Shown: in pieces, positions 1-6,788 of the stretch | How the letters are laid out: every line of letters begins with the position of its first letter | How positions within the stretch are numbered: the stretch's first letter is position 1 | Assembly (NCBI GenBank): GCA_021811115.1 | Contig: JAJZPP010000031.1 | Coordinates: forward strand, 1 to 7,027 | Direction of reading: 5' to 3' | DNA from: a bacterium | GTDB taxonomy: Bacteria > Chlamydiota > Chlamydiia > Chlamydiales > FEN-1388 | DNA: 7,027 nt | Made by a program: the position numbers and the translations under genes | Notes under the pieces: generated by a model | What the model was told of the DNA's origin: nothing | Databases searched by the model: none | The model's input: the letters and a program-made list of their open reading frames with translations, nothing else

Positions 1-64
1 CAGAGTACGCAGAGATTTATAAGGGCTTCGCCTTGACATTTAGCTATTTTCTCTGCGTACTCTG
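1..64. repeat. 15-bp perfect inverted repeat (CTCTGCG-type intergenic element)
   Basis: CAGAGTACGCAGAGA at 1-15 is the exact reverse complement of TCTCTGCGTACTCTG at 50-64, with 34 bp between. Within each arm the heptamer CTCTGCG (or its complement) recurs with a 9-bp period (51-57 and 60-66). A smaller hairpin (AGGGC-TTC-GCCTT, 22-34, one G-T pair) sits in the loop. The left arm touches the window edge and may extend further. It could be a dispersed intergenic repeat or a strong transcription stop; no T tract is visible inside the window. Confidence 0.75.
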
Positions 65-81
65 CGCCTCTCTTTTGGCGC
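64..81. repeat. Small inverted repeat next to the 15-bp palindrome
   Basis: GCGCC at 64-68 pairs with GGCGC at 77-81 around an 8-nt pyrimidine loop. It directly adjoins the right arm of the larger inverted repeat, so the whole stretch 1-105 can fold into a chain of hairpins. Confidence 0.45.
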
Positions 82-105
82 TAGCCCAATTGGGAAGAGG
101 CTAGC
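80..105. repeat. 7-bp inverted repeat in the intergenic region
   Basis: GCTAGCC at 80-86 is the exact reverse complement of GGCTAGC at 99-105, with a 12-nt loop. The alternative self-complementary CCCAATTGGG at 85-94 overlaps it. No T run follows on either strand, so it is not a standard intrinsic terminator. Confidence 0.55.
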
Positions 106-140
106 TCATCGTCTTGCCAAAATCTTCAACACAAGTTACA

Positions 141-159
141 GGATCTTTTTGTAAGATCC
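141..159 (-). terminator. Hairpin just after the last stop codon, weak terminator candidate
   Basis: GGATCTT (141-147) and AAGATCC (153-159) form a perfect 7-bp stem with a 5-nt loop, starting 1 nt after the stop codon of the class I chaperone gene. The position fits the end of the operon. There is no T tract after the stem on the minus strand, so it may only protect the mRNA end, with real termination farther left. The rest of bases 106-160 shows nothing else. Confidence 0.35.
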
Positions 160-160
160 C

Positions 161-547
161 TTACGGGGTGCGCCTCGCCTCTTCTTTCCAGAACATGATG
201 GCGTTCACGAAATCCTCCACCGCATCACGAAACTCTCGATAGCTGCGAATGGAAGGAATCGCCGCTCTCAGCACCATATGGGTCCCCTCTTCATCTAGGC
301 CGAGGCAGGCTTGGCGCGTTGCTTGGCCAAGCAGATTGCCACGCAGCAGTTTGGAAAAAAGCGCCTCCTGATTTTCTTTTGAGACCTCTCCAATGGTAGA
401 GGAGAGCTCCATCCCAGGAGGTGAATCGGCAATGCTGAAAGGAATGCCCTCCATCTGGAGCGTAATGAAGGGGGTGTCTCGGGCAATGGTGGTCATCCCC
501 TCGACATTCAGCTCTTTGAGCAATTTAATGAGATGGTCGTACAACAT
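161..547 (-). CDS. CesT-like class I type III secretion chaperone
   Basis: A small acidic cytosolic protein expected to bind the N-terminal part of one T3SS substrate as a dimer. With the start chosen here it has 128 residues, normal for class I chaperones. The order of elements fits the CesT/SycE fold: helix 1 (1-13, MLYDHLIKLLKEL), beta strands around 27-55 (PFITLQMEGIPFSIAD and ELSSTIGEV), helix 2 (57-72), beta strands at 80-97 (ACLGLDEEGTHMVLRAAIP; L-LDE-G is typical), and a long C-terminal helix (102-124, SYREFRDAVEDFVNAIMFW). ATG at 547 has AGAGGA just upstream and lies 7 bp after the copD stop. A TTG at 577 in the same frame would overlap copD and has no ribosome site. It is the last gene of the cluster. 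Its client is unknown: CopD, the 442-residue protein, or an effector encoded elsewhere. Confidence 0.85.
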   Translation of the reverse strand: MLYDHLIKLLKELNVEGMTTIARDTPFITLQMEGIPFSIADSPPGMELSSTIGEVSKENQEALFSKLLRGNLLGQATRQACLGLDEEGTHMVLRAAIPSIRSYREFRDAVEDFVNAIMFWKEEARRTP

Positions 548-550
548 TTT

Positions 551-556
551 TCCTCT
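551..556 (-). promoter_or_regulatory. Ribosome binding site deciding the start of the class I chaperone gene
   Basis: AGAGGA on the minus strand lies 3 nt before the ATG at 547 (GAGG 4 nt before it) and overlaps the copD stop codon TAG (557-555). This suggests translational coupling and excludes the longer TTG-initiated version starting at 577. Confidence 0.7.
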
Positions 557-1679
557 AGGCGCTAAATACCTCGCCAACCGCTTGAAGCACGCTTCTAAAT
601 AGGTCCATGTATTTAGATAACAGTTGATCTACCTCATCACGGCTTGATTGGAGTGCCCTGGTTTGGGTTTCAAGGAACTGGGTAATTCGCTCTACAAGAG
701 CTTTGGTACCCTCAACGGTTCCTTTCATTCTCTCGATGTTCGCCTTGACCATGGCGATGTCCGCTTCCCCAAACCCACGAATCGCCCCCATCAGGCTCTC
801 GCTAAAGGTAGACAGCTGGTGGACTTTATTTTCAACAGCTGTTGAGACCTGTTGTTTCATGGCTATTGTTACAGGGACATCTTCCCAGTTTGTGATCTCT
901 TTATACTCAGGAGGCACTTTTGAATGCCACTCTTTGAGCTGGTCCTCTTGCAGTTTTCTTGTTTCTGCACCCGTCTCAGCCGATCGATAGACGGTTTGTA
1001 GAGAGCTCATGACCAGCTGTCCTAAGGCCACGCTCGCATCAAGAGACGCCTTGGCCGCTTCCTGTTCGGCAAGCTGGGCAGCCAGTTCTCCCGACTCGAC
1101 CGCCATCTCGAAAAGCTGTTTGGCAGCATCGATCTGGGCGTTCGACACATTGATCTGCGTTTTGGCTTGGTTATACTTGCTGAGAGCCAGTTTCATGATG
1201 ATATCTTGCAAGTTAATGAACAGGTAGACCGCTGCGCTCGTGGAGAGCCAGGCATTGTGGATTGGGATCATTGGTTGTTGCAAAGAGACTTGGGGTGTGC
1301 CGGTGCTTGGAGGAGGGGGTGCGCCAAGTACGGTTGTGGTTACTTCCTCCTCTTCCCCAGAACTGCCGACGATAACACGTGGGGCACTTCGTAATTGGTT
1401 CATGAAGCTGGTGAGTAATGTTTTTGAAGGGGGATCTAGTTGGGGCGTGGCGAGGGTGAGTGCTACCTCCTTTGTGAGCACTTTCCTCTCCTCTTCTGTT
1501 ACCCCTTCGGTCTGCAGCGTATCGTGCAAGCGCTCCATTTGGGCGCCAAGCACCTCCTTCTTTGCTTCACCCAATTTCTTCGTGACCGTTTCAAATCGTT
1601 CCAGCAGTTTGGCTTCTTCTTGCGGAGCGGGTCCTGCAGAAGGAACGGGCGGTTTGTGTTCTGGTGTTACTGTACTCAT
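555..1679 (-). CDS. copD: CopD/YopD-like (SctB) type III secretion translocator candidate
   Basis: Probable second pore-forming translocator, or at least a T3SS-exported partner of the CopB-like protein. 374 residues, comparable with chlamydial CopD and YopD. The N-terminus (1-30) is Pro-rich and disordered-looking, typical of an export signal. A helical stretch follows (25-75), then an acidic/Pro linker (108-135, with GEEEE and PPPP). Next come a moderately hydrophobic stretch at about 148-167 (SAAVYLFINLQDIIMKLAL) and a long Ala/Gln/Glu-rich coiled coil (about 165-250). A second helical region (270-374) ends in LLSKYMDLFRSVLQAVGEVF. No segment is strongly enough hydrophobic to be a certain transmembrane helix, which is odd for YopD-type proteins. 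ATG at 1679 has an excellent AGAGGTGAT ribosome site, GAGG 7 nt away. It is the next gene after copB, as in copB-copD and yopB-yopD; the name rests chiefly on this order. Confidence 0.72.
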   Translation of the reverse strand: MSTVTPEHKPPVPSAGPAPQEEAKLLERFETVTKKLGEAKKEVLGAQMERLHDTLQTEGVTEEERKVLTKEVALTLATPQLDPPSKTLLTSFMNQLRSAPRVIVGSSGEEEEVTTTVLGAPPPPSTGTPQVSLQQPMIPIHNAWLSTSAAVYLFINLQDIIMKLALSKYNQAKTQINVSNAQIDAAKQLFEMAVESGELAAQLAEQEAAKASLDASVALGQLVMSSLQTVYRSAETGAETRKLQEDQLKEWHSKVPPEYKEITNWEDVPVTIAMKQQVSTAVENKVHQLSTFSESLMGAIRGFGEADIAMVKANIERMKGTVEGTKALVERITQFLETQTRALQSSRDEVDQLLSKYMDLFRSVLQAVGEVFSA

Positions 1680-1695
1680 ATGATCACCTCTTCCA

Positions 1696-4600
1696 TTATA
1701 TGGCCGATTCGGCTGTAGCCTTCGATACGGAACGAGCCGCTGCTACGAAGAACGAATCGACAAGTTTTACAAAATCATTCCACTGCTCTGTCGCGCTCTT
1801 TGTGGAATCCGCGATAGCAGAGATGAGCGCTTCAGGGTTAACCCCTTGTAAGTTCCCGAAGTAGTCCACGAGAGCCTCTAGGCTGGCACTCTCCAGTTCC
1901 AATTGACTCAGCTGTTCCTGCAACTGCTGCTGGGTGCGCGCCGATTGGTATTGGATCGCCGCCGTAGCAATCTGCATGCCATCTTGGGCCAGTTTAAGGG
2001 TGTGTGTGAGTGGGCCTGACATGCCTGCTATGATACGTACCAACCATGATGATTCTGCTAGTTCGGCTTCATAAGCCGGTTTAAATCCTTCGACAGACAT
2101 TTTCAGAATCGCTTGAAAGGCATTCTTGATCTGTTTGGCCAGATTGTACATGACCCAATAGGCGTTACTGTGGGCAGCTTGGAGGGCCTCCTGAGCCCCC
2201 TTGCCGGCAGCCTCGAGAACTTTAGGGGCTATTTTTAAGCCTTCGAGAAACGTTTTTATACCGGCCTTAAGGTCGGCCGCCCTCTGTGCCATTTTATTAA
2301 TCGAGTTGAATATGGTCTTGCCCAAATCCAGAACCCACGATTCAATCGCCTCCAAGCCTTCCGTGATGGTTTTCAGGGGCGACGTGATGAACTCTTGAAC
2401 GGAGGTTTTCATGGACTTGAAGTCGGGAACCCTTCCAGAGGCCAGCATGGTAATGACCATCATCAAGAGAACAGTAATTATCATGGATAAAATGGCGGTC
2501 TTTTTGTCATCAAGGTGCATGAGTTTCAGGAGCTTTTGAATCCCTGTAGTGATAGCGCCACCATTGAACATGGCGGCAATGAAACAGGATACGGTTTGTT
2601 GGCCGACAGTACTTTGTAGAGCCTTTAACCCGTTCTTGGCCATCTGTTTCATAACCTCTTTCACTGCAGCAAATCCTGTGAGTTCGGCCGTCTCCTCAAC
2701 TCCCTCTTCTACACTCGTTTCGGCGGCGGCCTCTGCGGCGGCCTCTGCGGAAGCCTCTGCTAATTCGGCTCCCGCCTTTGTCACGAGTGTGATTCCTTTC
2801 ACAGCCACAACGGCCAATCCTATCCCCAGCGTTAAGATAGCAACAATAATGAGAATAATGAGGTTGGCAATAACAGTGAAAATGGCGATTCCTTCCTTGC
2901 TCTTGATTCCAAACGCTTTGGCAAGCTCTCCCCACATCGACGTTTGTCCTCCAGAGGCCCATTGAACGATTGCATCGGCTAGTGTTAGCACAGTAGAGAA
3001 AGCTGAGACGGCAATCCCTACCACGAACCCAATGAGTTGTGCATCTGCCATAGTTGCCAGTCCAATGGAGAATGATCCGGCGCCTGCTGTCACAGCCGTG
3101 ACGACAAACGAGACGACCGTTATAATGAGTGCTACAAGCGCTACAACAATGGCTATGAGAGGGAAGAAGATTCTCATCCACTTTTGGCTCTCAATTTGGC
3201 TGAGTGTGTCTTGGAATTTTGTCGATATATCTTTGAGCTTCGACTGCATCTGCTCGACGGCTATTTGTGACTGGATTCCCACGTTTTGGAGTTGGTATTT
3301 TGAGAGTTCTTGCTCGTAGCTCCCTTCCAATGAGATGATAGTTGACCGTATTTGCGACATGAAGACCAGCGCAGCTGTTAAGGCTTGCATGTAATTTTGA
3401 TACATGTACATTTCGCCCTTTTTTGGCGGAGGCTCACTCGAAGTGAAAGTGAGGTTTTTGAGCGCACTGCCGACGGTAGCGGGATTGGATGAGCGAAGAT
3501 CTGTCTTGAGTTTGGCGCGAATAACAGCTGTCAGCTTGCTGGCAAGTTCTGGGAGCATCGTTGTGAGGACAAATGGAGCGACCCCTGCAGGAATTTTTCC
3601 TTTTGCAACAAGGTCGTCAATTTTATTTTTTAGTTTTGAGGTGAGCGTTGTCATGTCGGGGTTTTGGGCAAACTCAGAAGCGTATCCTGTGTCTACCAGT
3701 TCTTGGGCAAGATCGCCGAGCATCGATTGGATCTGGGCATCGGTCACTCCTGCTGGAAGGGGGAGGTCTTTTACAAGGTATTGTAAGAGGGTTGCAATCT
3801 GTGTAGGATCTTGACTGGTGAGCTGGGTGTATTCGGCAGAATGGTCTCTATCGTATGCATACTGTTCAAAATTTAATTTGGCAATATTATTGCCAATCGT
3901 ATACAGGGCATTGCCAAGAGGCGCTTTTAAGGATTCAGGAGCATTTTTGGCATCGACAGTTGTGAGAAGGGTCGCAGTGATCGGCAGACCAATCGGTGAC
4001 GAGAGCACCAAAGGCCCTCCCAGCACATTGGCCAGGCTCATGGTGTCAGCTAGCTTGGAGAGGTGGGGGAGCAACGGCTGTAGCTGCGATTCCGATAGCT
4101 CGCTGAGCGATACGAGTGCTTCTTGCACATCGGAAGATGAGGTCGATTTCATTTTGCTGGCTGCCACTTTCTGGCCGCTCGACAGCGTTTTATTGCCTTT
4201 GTCTGCTACCGCATGCATTTGCCCAACCCAGAGGCTCAATGGGTCGAGCGTCAGGACTTGTGGGCTTTCTGGTTGAGGGCCTTCGGTGGTTCCCTCCTCC
4301 TCTGCTTGAGCCATCTTGGCCTGACGGATGTAGCGAAGAGAAGAGGCGGCCGATTCTTCGCCTTTTCGTGCCAGAACTTCTGTTCCGAAAAGCATTTCCT
4401 CCAAAGTTGGGGGGGTCAGAAGAGTACTTGTGAGCGATGTGGCAAGAGCCATTGACCAGAGGCCAAGACCGGCCATCTTTGGTTCGTCCAATTTGGGATC
4501 ACCTGTTTTGACCTCTTTTTTGGCCCGCGCAAATTCCAGACCAGCCTCTGCGATCGTCGCTCCAATAGAGTCTCCTGTGCGAGCTTGCACCGTCACGCTG

Positions 4601-4725
4601 CCGCCAGGGCCTGGCATGACAGTAAAATCGGCCGCCTGACGTGTCAGGAGGGCTGTGTAGTCGCCTGGGACACTGGTCGGCAATTTGGAAAATGGAATGA
4701 TGTTTGCTGTATCTGTTCCTGTCAT
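1696..4725 (-). CDS. copB: CopB/YopB-like (SctE) type III secretion translocator, unusually long
   Basis: Expected to be exported by the T3SS and inserted in the host membrane as the large pore subunit. About 1009 residues, against roughly 400 for YopB and 490 for Chlamydia CopB (from memory). Numbered from the upstream ATG at 4731: a soluble N-terminal half (1-440), a coiled-coil stretch (about 465-515), strong hydrophobic segments at about 519-548, 564-587 and 615-645, an Ala/Glu-rich helix (655-685), a further hydrophobic segment at 746-765, and a long amphipathic helical tail with another coiled coil (about 925-955). Coiled coil followed by a hydrophobic hairpin is the SseC/YopB family layout. 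The position between the lcrH-like and copD-like genes supports the call. ATG at 4725 is preferred: GGAG is 7 nt from it but only 1 nt from the ATG at 4731. The stop is 16 bp before copD. Assignment to SctE is firm by context; the precise orthologue (CopB or CopB2) is open. Confidence 0.85.
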   Translation of the reverse strand: MTGTDTANIIPFSKLPTSVPGDYTALLTRQAADFTVMPGPGGSVTVQARTGDSIGATIAEAGLEFARAKKEVKTGDPKLDEPKMAGLGLWSMALATSLTSTLLTPPTLEEMLFGTEVLARKGEESAASSLRYIRQAKMAQAEEEGTTEGPQPESPQVLTLDPLSLWVGQMHAVADKGNKTLSSGQKVAASKMKSTSSSDVQEALVSLSELSESQLQPLLPHLSKLADTMSLANVLGGPLVLSSPIGLPITATLLTTVDAKNAPESLKAPLGNALYTIGNNIAKLNFEQYAYDRDHSAEYTQLTSQDPTQIATLLQYLVKDLPLPAGVTDAQIQSMLGDLAQELVDTGYASEFAQNPDMTTLTSKLKNKIDDLVAKGKIPAGVAPFVLTTMLPELASKLTAVIRAKLKTDLRSSNPATVGSALKNLTFTSSEPPPKKGEMYMYQNYMQALTAALVFMSQIRSTIISLEGSYEQELSKYQLQNVGIQSQIAVEQMQSKLKDISTKFQDTLSQIESQKWMRIFFPLIAIVVALVALIITVVSFVVTAVTAGAGSFSIGLATMADAQLIGFVVGIAVSAFSTVLTLADAIVQWASGGQTSMWGELAKAFGIKSKEGIAIFTVIANLIILIIVAILTLGIGLAVVAVKGITLVTKAGAELAEASAEAAAEAAAETSVEEGVEETAELTGFAAVKEVMKQMAKNGLKALQSTVGQQTVSCFIAAMFNGGAITTGIQKLLKLMHLDDKKTAILSMIITVLLMMVITMLASGRVPDFKSMKTSVQEFITSPLKTITEGLEAIESWVLDLGKTIFNSINKMAQRAADLKAGIKTFLEGLKIAPKVLEAAGKGAQEALQAAHSNAYWVMYNLAKQIKNAFQAILKMSVEGFKPAYEAELAESSWLVRIIAGMSGPLTHTLKLAQDGMQIATAAIQYQSARTQQQLQEQLSQLELESASLEALVDYFGNLQGVNPEALISAIADSTKSATEQWNDFVKLVDSFFVAAARSVSKATAESAI
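2725..2760 (-). repeat. 12-bp tandem repeat, three copies, inside copB
   Basis: The unit GGCGGCCTCTGC (plus strand) occurs twice exactly, and a third time with two changes (GGAAGCC in place of GGCGGCC). It encodes repeated Ala-Glu-Ala-Ala/Ser in the Ala/Glu-rich helix just after the third hydrophobic segment. The period is a multiple of three, so copy-number changes would keep the frame. Confidence 0.85.
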
Positions 4726-4731
4726 ACGCAT

Positions 4732-4738
4732 TCTCCTT
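4732..4738 (-). promoter_or_regulatory. Ribosome binding site deciding the start of copB
   Basis: AAGGAGA on the minus strand is followed by ATGCGTATG. GGAG stands 7 nt before the second ATG (4725) but only 1 nt before the first (4731). Initiation at the second ATG is therefore favoured and the protein should begin MTGTDTANII. Confidence 0.7.
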
Positions 4739-4752
4739 ACAGTTGAAGAACG

Positions 4753-5382
4753 TTACTTTTGCTCAGCTTTCTTCATCTGGGCGATCTTTTCTTGTAGCTC
4801 TTTCTCGAGGGCCGCACGCATCAGCATGGCCCGCTCTTTGACGATAGCGTACTGTGGTTGGTCACCAGCCGCGCTGATTGCCATTCCTAACGAAAAGATA
4901 GCCAACGTGGGCACTTCCAGCTGGATGTAGCAGTCGGCCGCATGAAAGTGGGGAAGTGGGTTGGTGGCATCAATGGTGCCGCACAACAGATAGATGTTGG
5001 CGGCGTTGCTGTAATCTTTCATCCGATGAAAACAGGCTGCCAGCCCCAAGATATACTTGGCTGTCATGTAGTCCAGAAGCATCAGTAGCCGGAATATGTA
5101 GGAGGCTTCCTTGTATCGCCCCTGGTTGTACAAATTGTACGCTTGGCTGTAGATCGCCTCCATGGTGTCGTCGCCTAGTTGGAGGGCATGTTTTGGCATC
5201 ATGCCTTTATTGGCGGCCTCTGAGAGGAGAGCCATGATGGTGTCGGTGGCAGGACCTGACGCAAGCGATGTCATCGAGGCGATTTTCTCTCCGACACGAG
5301 CTGAGGTCATCTCGTTGTACTCTTTCTGAAACTGCTCCAGTTGTTCTTGGAGTGAGGGTTTTTTGGGTGTTTCTTGTGCCAT
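4753..5382 (-). CDS. lcrH: SycD/LcrH-family TPR chaperone of the T3SS translocators (class II chaperone)
   Basis: A cytosolic chaperone expected to bind the CopB/YopB- and CopD/YopD-like translocators before export. The protein has 209 residues, within the family's usual range (Yersinia LcrH/SycD about 168, chlamydial versions somewhat over 220). An N-terminal helical arm (1-60) precedes three tandem TPRs at about 74-107, 108-141 and 142-175. Characteristic stretches are IYSQAYNLYNQGRYKEASYIF, KYILGLAACFHRMKDYSNA and PLPHFHAADCYIQL, closely resembling the LcrH/SycD pattern (LGLAAC, a DP-type turn, then HAA-C). A charged Lys/Glu helix forms the C-terminus (190-209). ATG at 5382 follows AGAGGAG with a spacer of about 9 nt. 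The gene stands immediately before its likely client copB, the standard order. The symbol names the family; chlamydial equivalents are also called scc2 or scc3, and I cannot tell which of the two chlamydial paralogues this matches. Confidence 0.93.
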   Translation of the reverse strand: MAQETPKKPSLQEQLEQFQKEYNEMTSARVGEKIASMTSLASGPATDTIMALLSEAANKGMMPKHALQLGDDTMEAIYSQAYNLYNQGRYKEASYIFRLLMLLDYMTAKYILGLAACFHRMKDYSNAANIYLLCGTIDATNPLPHFHAADCYIQLEVPTLAIFSLGMAISAAGDQPQYAIVKERAMLMRAALEKELQEKIAQMKKAEQK

Positions 5383-5445
5383 GCTTTGTATCTCCTCTTT
5401 GCACTTTCCCCCTCTATACCCTTTTTGTTCAATAAATTCCTAATA

Positions 5446-6774
5446 TTATTTGAAAATGGCCTGTATAATTGTTGCCATCTGTTGGATGGCGCTTTTTAAT
5501 ATTTTGTTTGTCATCTCACGCGAGCTCGTGGCAGCCTGGACGACCTGTTGCTGTTGTGAGGACTTATCTCCAATCAGCTGCTGCTCTGCTTCCGCCTGTC
5601 CGATGTATGTGTTGAGCGTTTTGTTGTACTGATCGCGTGCCTGTTGGAGGTTGTTGAGGGCGGCGAGCCACGTTTGATCCGTCGTATCAGGAGAGAGCTT
5701 GTACGCTAAAATACCAACAGGTCGTACGTCAGGGTTTTTCAACGTATCCGGAGTCAGTTCGCTGGTTCCCCACGGAATTTTAATATTTCGCTTTGCTATA
5801 TCGTACGCTTGCTCAATATCCGATCCTTTCTGCTCATCTGAGGTCAGCTGGGCTGTGCTTATTTCTACCATATTGTTGAGTTTAGCCCACGCATAGACAG
5901 TTAAGAAAGCGGAGTCCATAGCGCCTTGAGCTTGAGCGAAAGTGGTTGTAGAGATTGGTATGGGGCCGGATGAAACGTTATAGCTATTCAATGTGTCCCA
6001 ACCGCCTGTCTCCATATTATGCCCTTCTTGCGTGAAAGTAGCTGTGGCAGTACAGGTTCCATTCCCGTTGTTGGTTATAGTCATGGTCGCATGGTTGCGA
6101 TCTTCTAGGTCCAATAAAGAGGGAGAGCTAATCGGCCATGCATCGCTGTAAATGTCGAATGAGGATGTTGATTGGTTTTGACGAAAGACCTGATCGGTAA
6201 GGTACTGGGAGATGTCATCGACACTAATATTCATGTAGCCTAGAGTAAACTGCGTGGCATCTGTTGCTGAGGAATGGATTTGGGTTTGGGTGGCATCGGC
6301 GGTACTGGCTGGGTAGGAAGGGGAGACTTTTCGTGAATCGCCCTGTGTGTAGATAGTCCCTGTTCCGATGTACATGGTGGTCTTTGCCATCATGTCTGTG
6401 TAGGTTTTCTCTTTCTGTGACAAGAAGTTGAGGACAGCAGAGGTTGCAATCTCATTGGTAGTCACCGTATTGAGCAGGGTGAGGAGGATGTCGTAGACGC
6501 TGTAGACAAGGTGTCGTTGGGAGATTTCTTCGGGTGAGAGGGCGTTCGACTCTTCGGATATCCGAATATCCATTGTTTTTTGCGCCAGGAACTGGAGGTA
6601 GAGCGCATTGAGTTGATCTGGCGTCTGTTTTTGACTCTCTGGGATAGAGGCCAGCATGGTGGCAAATTGGGAGAGCAAAACCCCTCCTGCTGCAGTGAGC
6701 TGGCCGTTCTGGTATGGATCCTGCCCATTGTAGTAGTTGATGGTAAACTCTTGAAATTGGCTTGGTATACTCAT
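5446..6774 (-). CDS. Unnamed 442-aa protein at the needle-tip (LcrV) position of a T3SS translocator operon
   Basis: I do not recognise the family with certainty. ATG at 6774 follows AAAGGAG with a 9-nt spacer. There is no signal peptide and no membrane segment, which suits a T3SS-exported or cytosolic protein. Seen in the sequence: a helical N-terminal third (about residues 28-130); a middle part (about 135-275) rich in Ser, Thr, Asn and Gly with short beta-like runs such as TMTITNNGNGTCTATATF; a short helical part (about 280-335); and a C-terminal helix or coiled coil (about 365-442) with a QQQQ run and the end ILKSAIQQMATIIQAIFK. Helix - mixed domain - long C-terminal helix is the general plan of needle-tip proteins (LcrV, IpaD, SipD). 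The gene sits directly before the lcrH-like gene, as lcrV does in lcrGVH-yopBD. A tip role is inference only. It could instead be a chlamydia-specific T3SS substrate; I recall hypothetical genes near the chlamydial lcrH/copB/copD loci but cannot confirm homology. Confidence 0.85.
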   Translation of the reverse strand: MSIPSQFQEFTINYYNGQDPYQNGQLTAAGGVLLSQFATMLASIPESQKQTPDQLNALYLQFLAQKTMDIRISEESNALSPEEISQRHLVYSVYDILLTLLNTVTTNEIATSAVLNFLSQKEKTYTDMMAKTTMYIGTGTIYTQGDSRKVSPSYPASTADATQTQIHSSATDATQFTLGYMNISVDDISQYLTDQVFRQNQSTSSFDIYSDAWPISSPSLLDLEDRNHATMTITNNGNGTCTATATFTQEGHNMETGGWDTLNSYNVSSGPIPISTTTFAQAQGAMDSAFLTVYAWAKLNNMVEISTAQLTSDEQKGSDIEQAYDIAKRNIKIPWGTSELTPDTLKNPDVRPVGILAYKLSPDTTDQTWLAALNNLQQARDQYNKTLNTYIGQAEAEQQLIGDKSSQQQQVVQAATSSREMTNKILKSAIQQMATIIQAIFK

Positions 6775-6788
6775 ACAAAAAAGCTCCT

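Noticed and set aside
1..160. CRISPR, tRNA or insertion-sequence end
   Set aside because: There is one inverted pair only, no regularly spaced direct repeats, no cloverleaf, and no transposase frame nearby.
1240..1683. 147-codon plus-strand open frame opposite copD
   Set aside because: Antisense shadow; Ser/Val/Cys-rich with no domain, and the minus-strand gene there has a strong ribosome site and operon context.
2696..3181. 161-codon minus-strand open frame rich in Arg, Cys and His
   Set aside because: It lies wholly inside copB in another frame, has a composition typical of shifted reading of a hydrophobic gene, and lacks a ribosome site.
3414..3428. CGCC/GGCG hairpin with a run of T between
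   Set aside because: The stem is only 4 bp and is explained by the codons of a Pro-Pro-Pro-Lys-Lys stretch in copB.
3818..4276. Plus-strand open frames opposite copB (also at 2549-2965, 3404-3814 and 4116-4455)
   Set aside because: They are antisense to a clear coding gene, have no ribosome sites or recognisable domains, and a Ser/Cys-rich composition typical of antisense shadows.
5383..5445. Possible internal promoter in the longest gap (TATAGA at 5413-5418 on the minus strand)
   Set aside because: No acceptable -35 box lies 16-18 bp upstream; TTGAAC is only 6 nt before it. The gap is AT-rich but not convincing.
6553..6566. 14-bp perfect palindrome TTCGGATATCCGAA
   Set aside because: It lies within the coding part of the 442-aa gene, and one such palindrome in 7 kb is near chance expectation.
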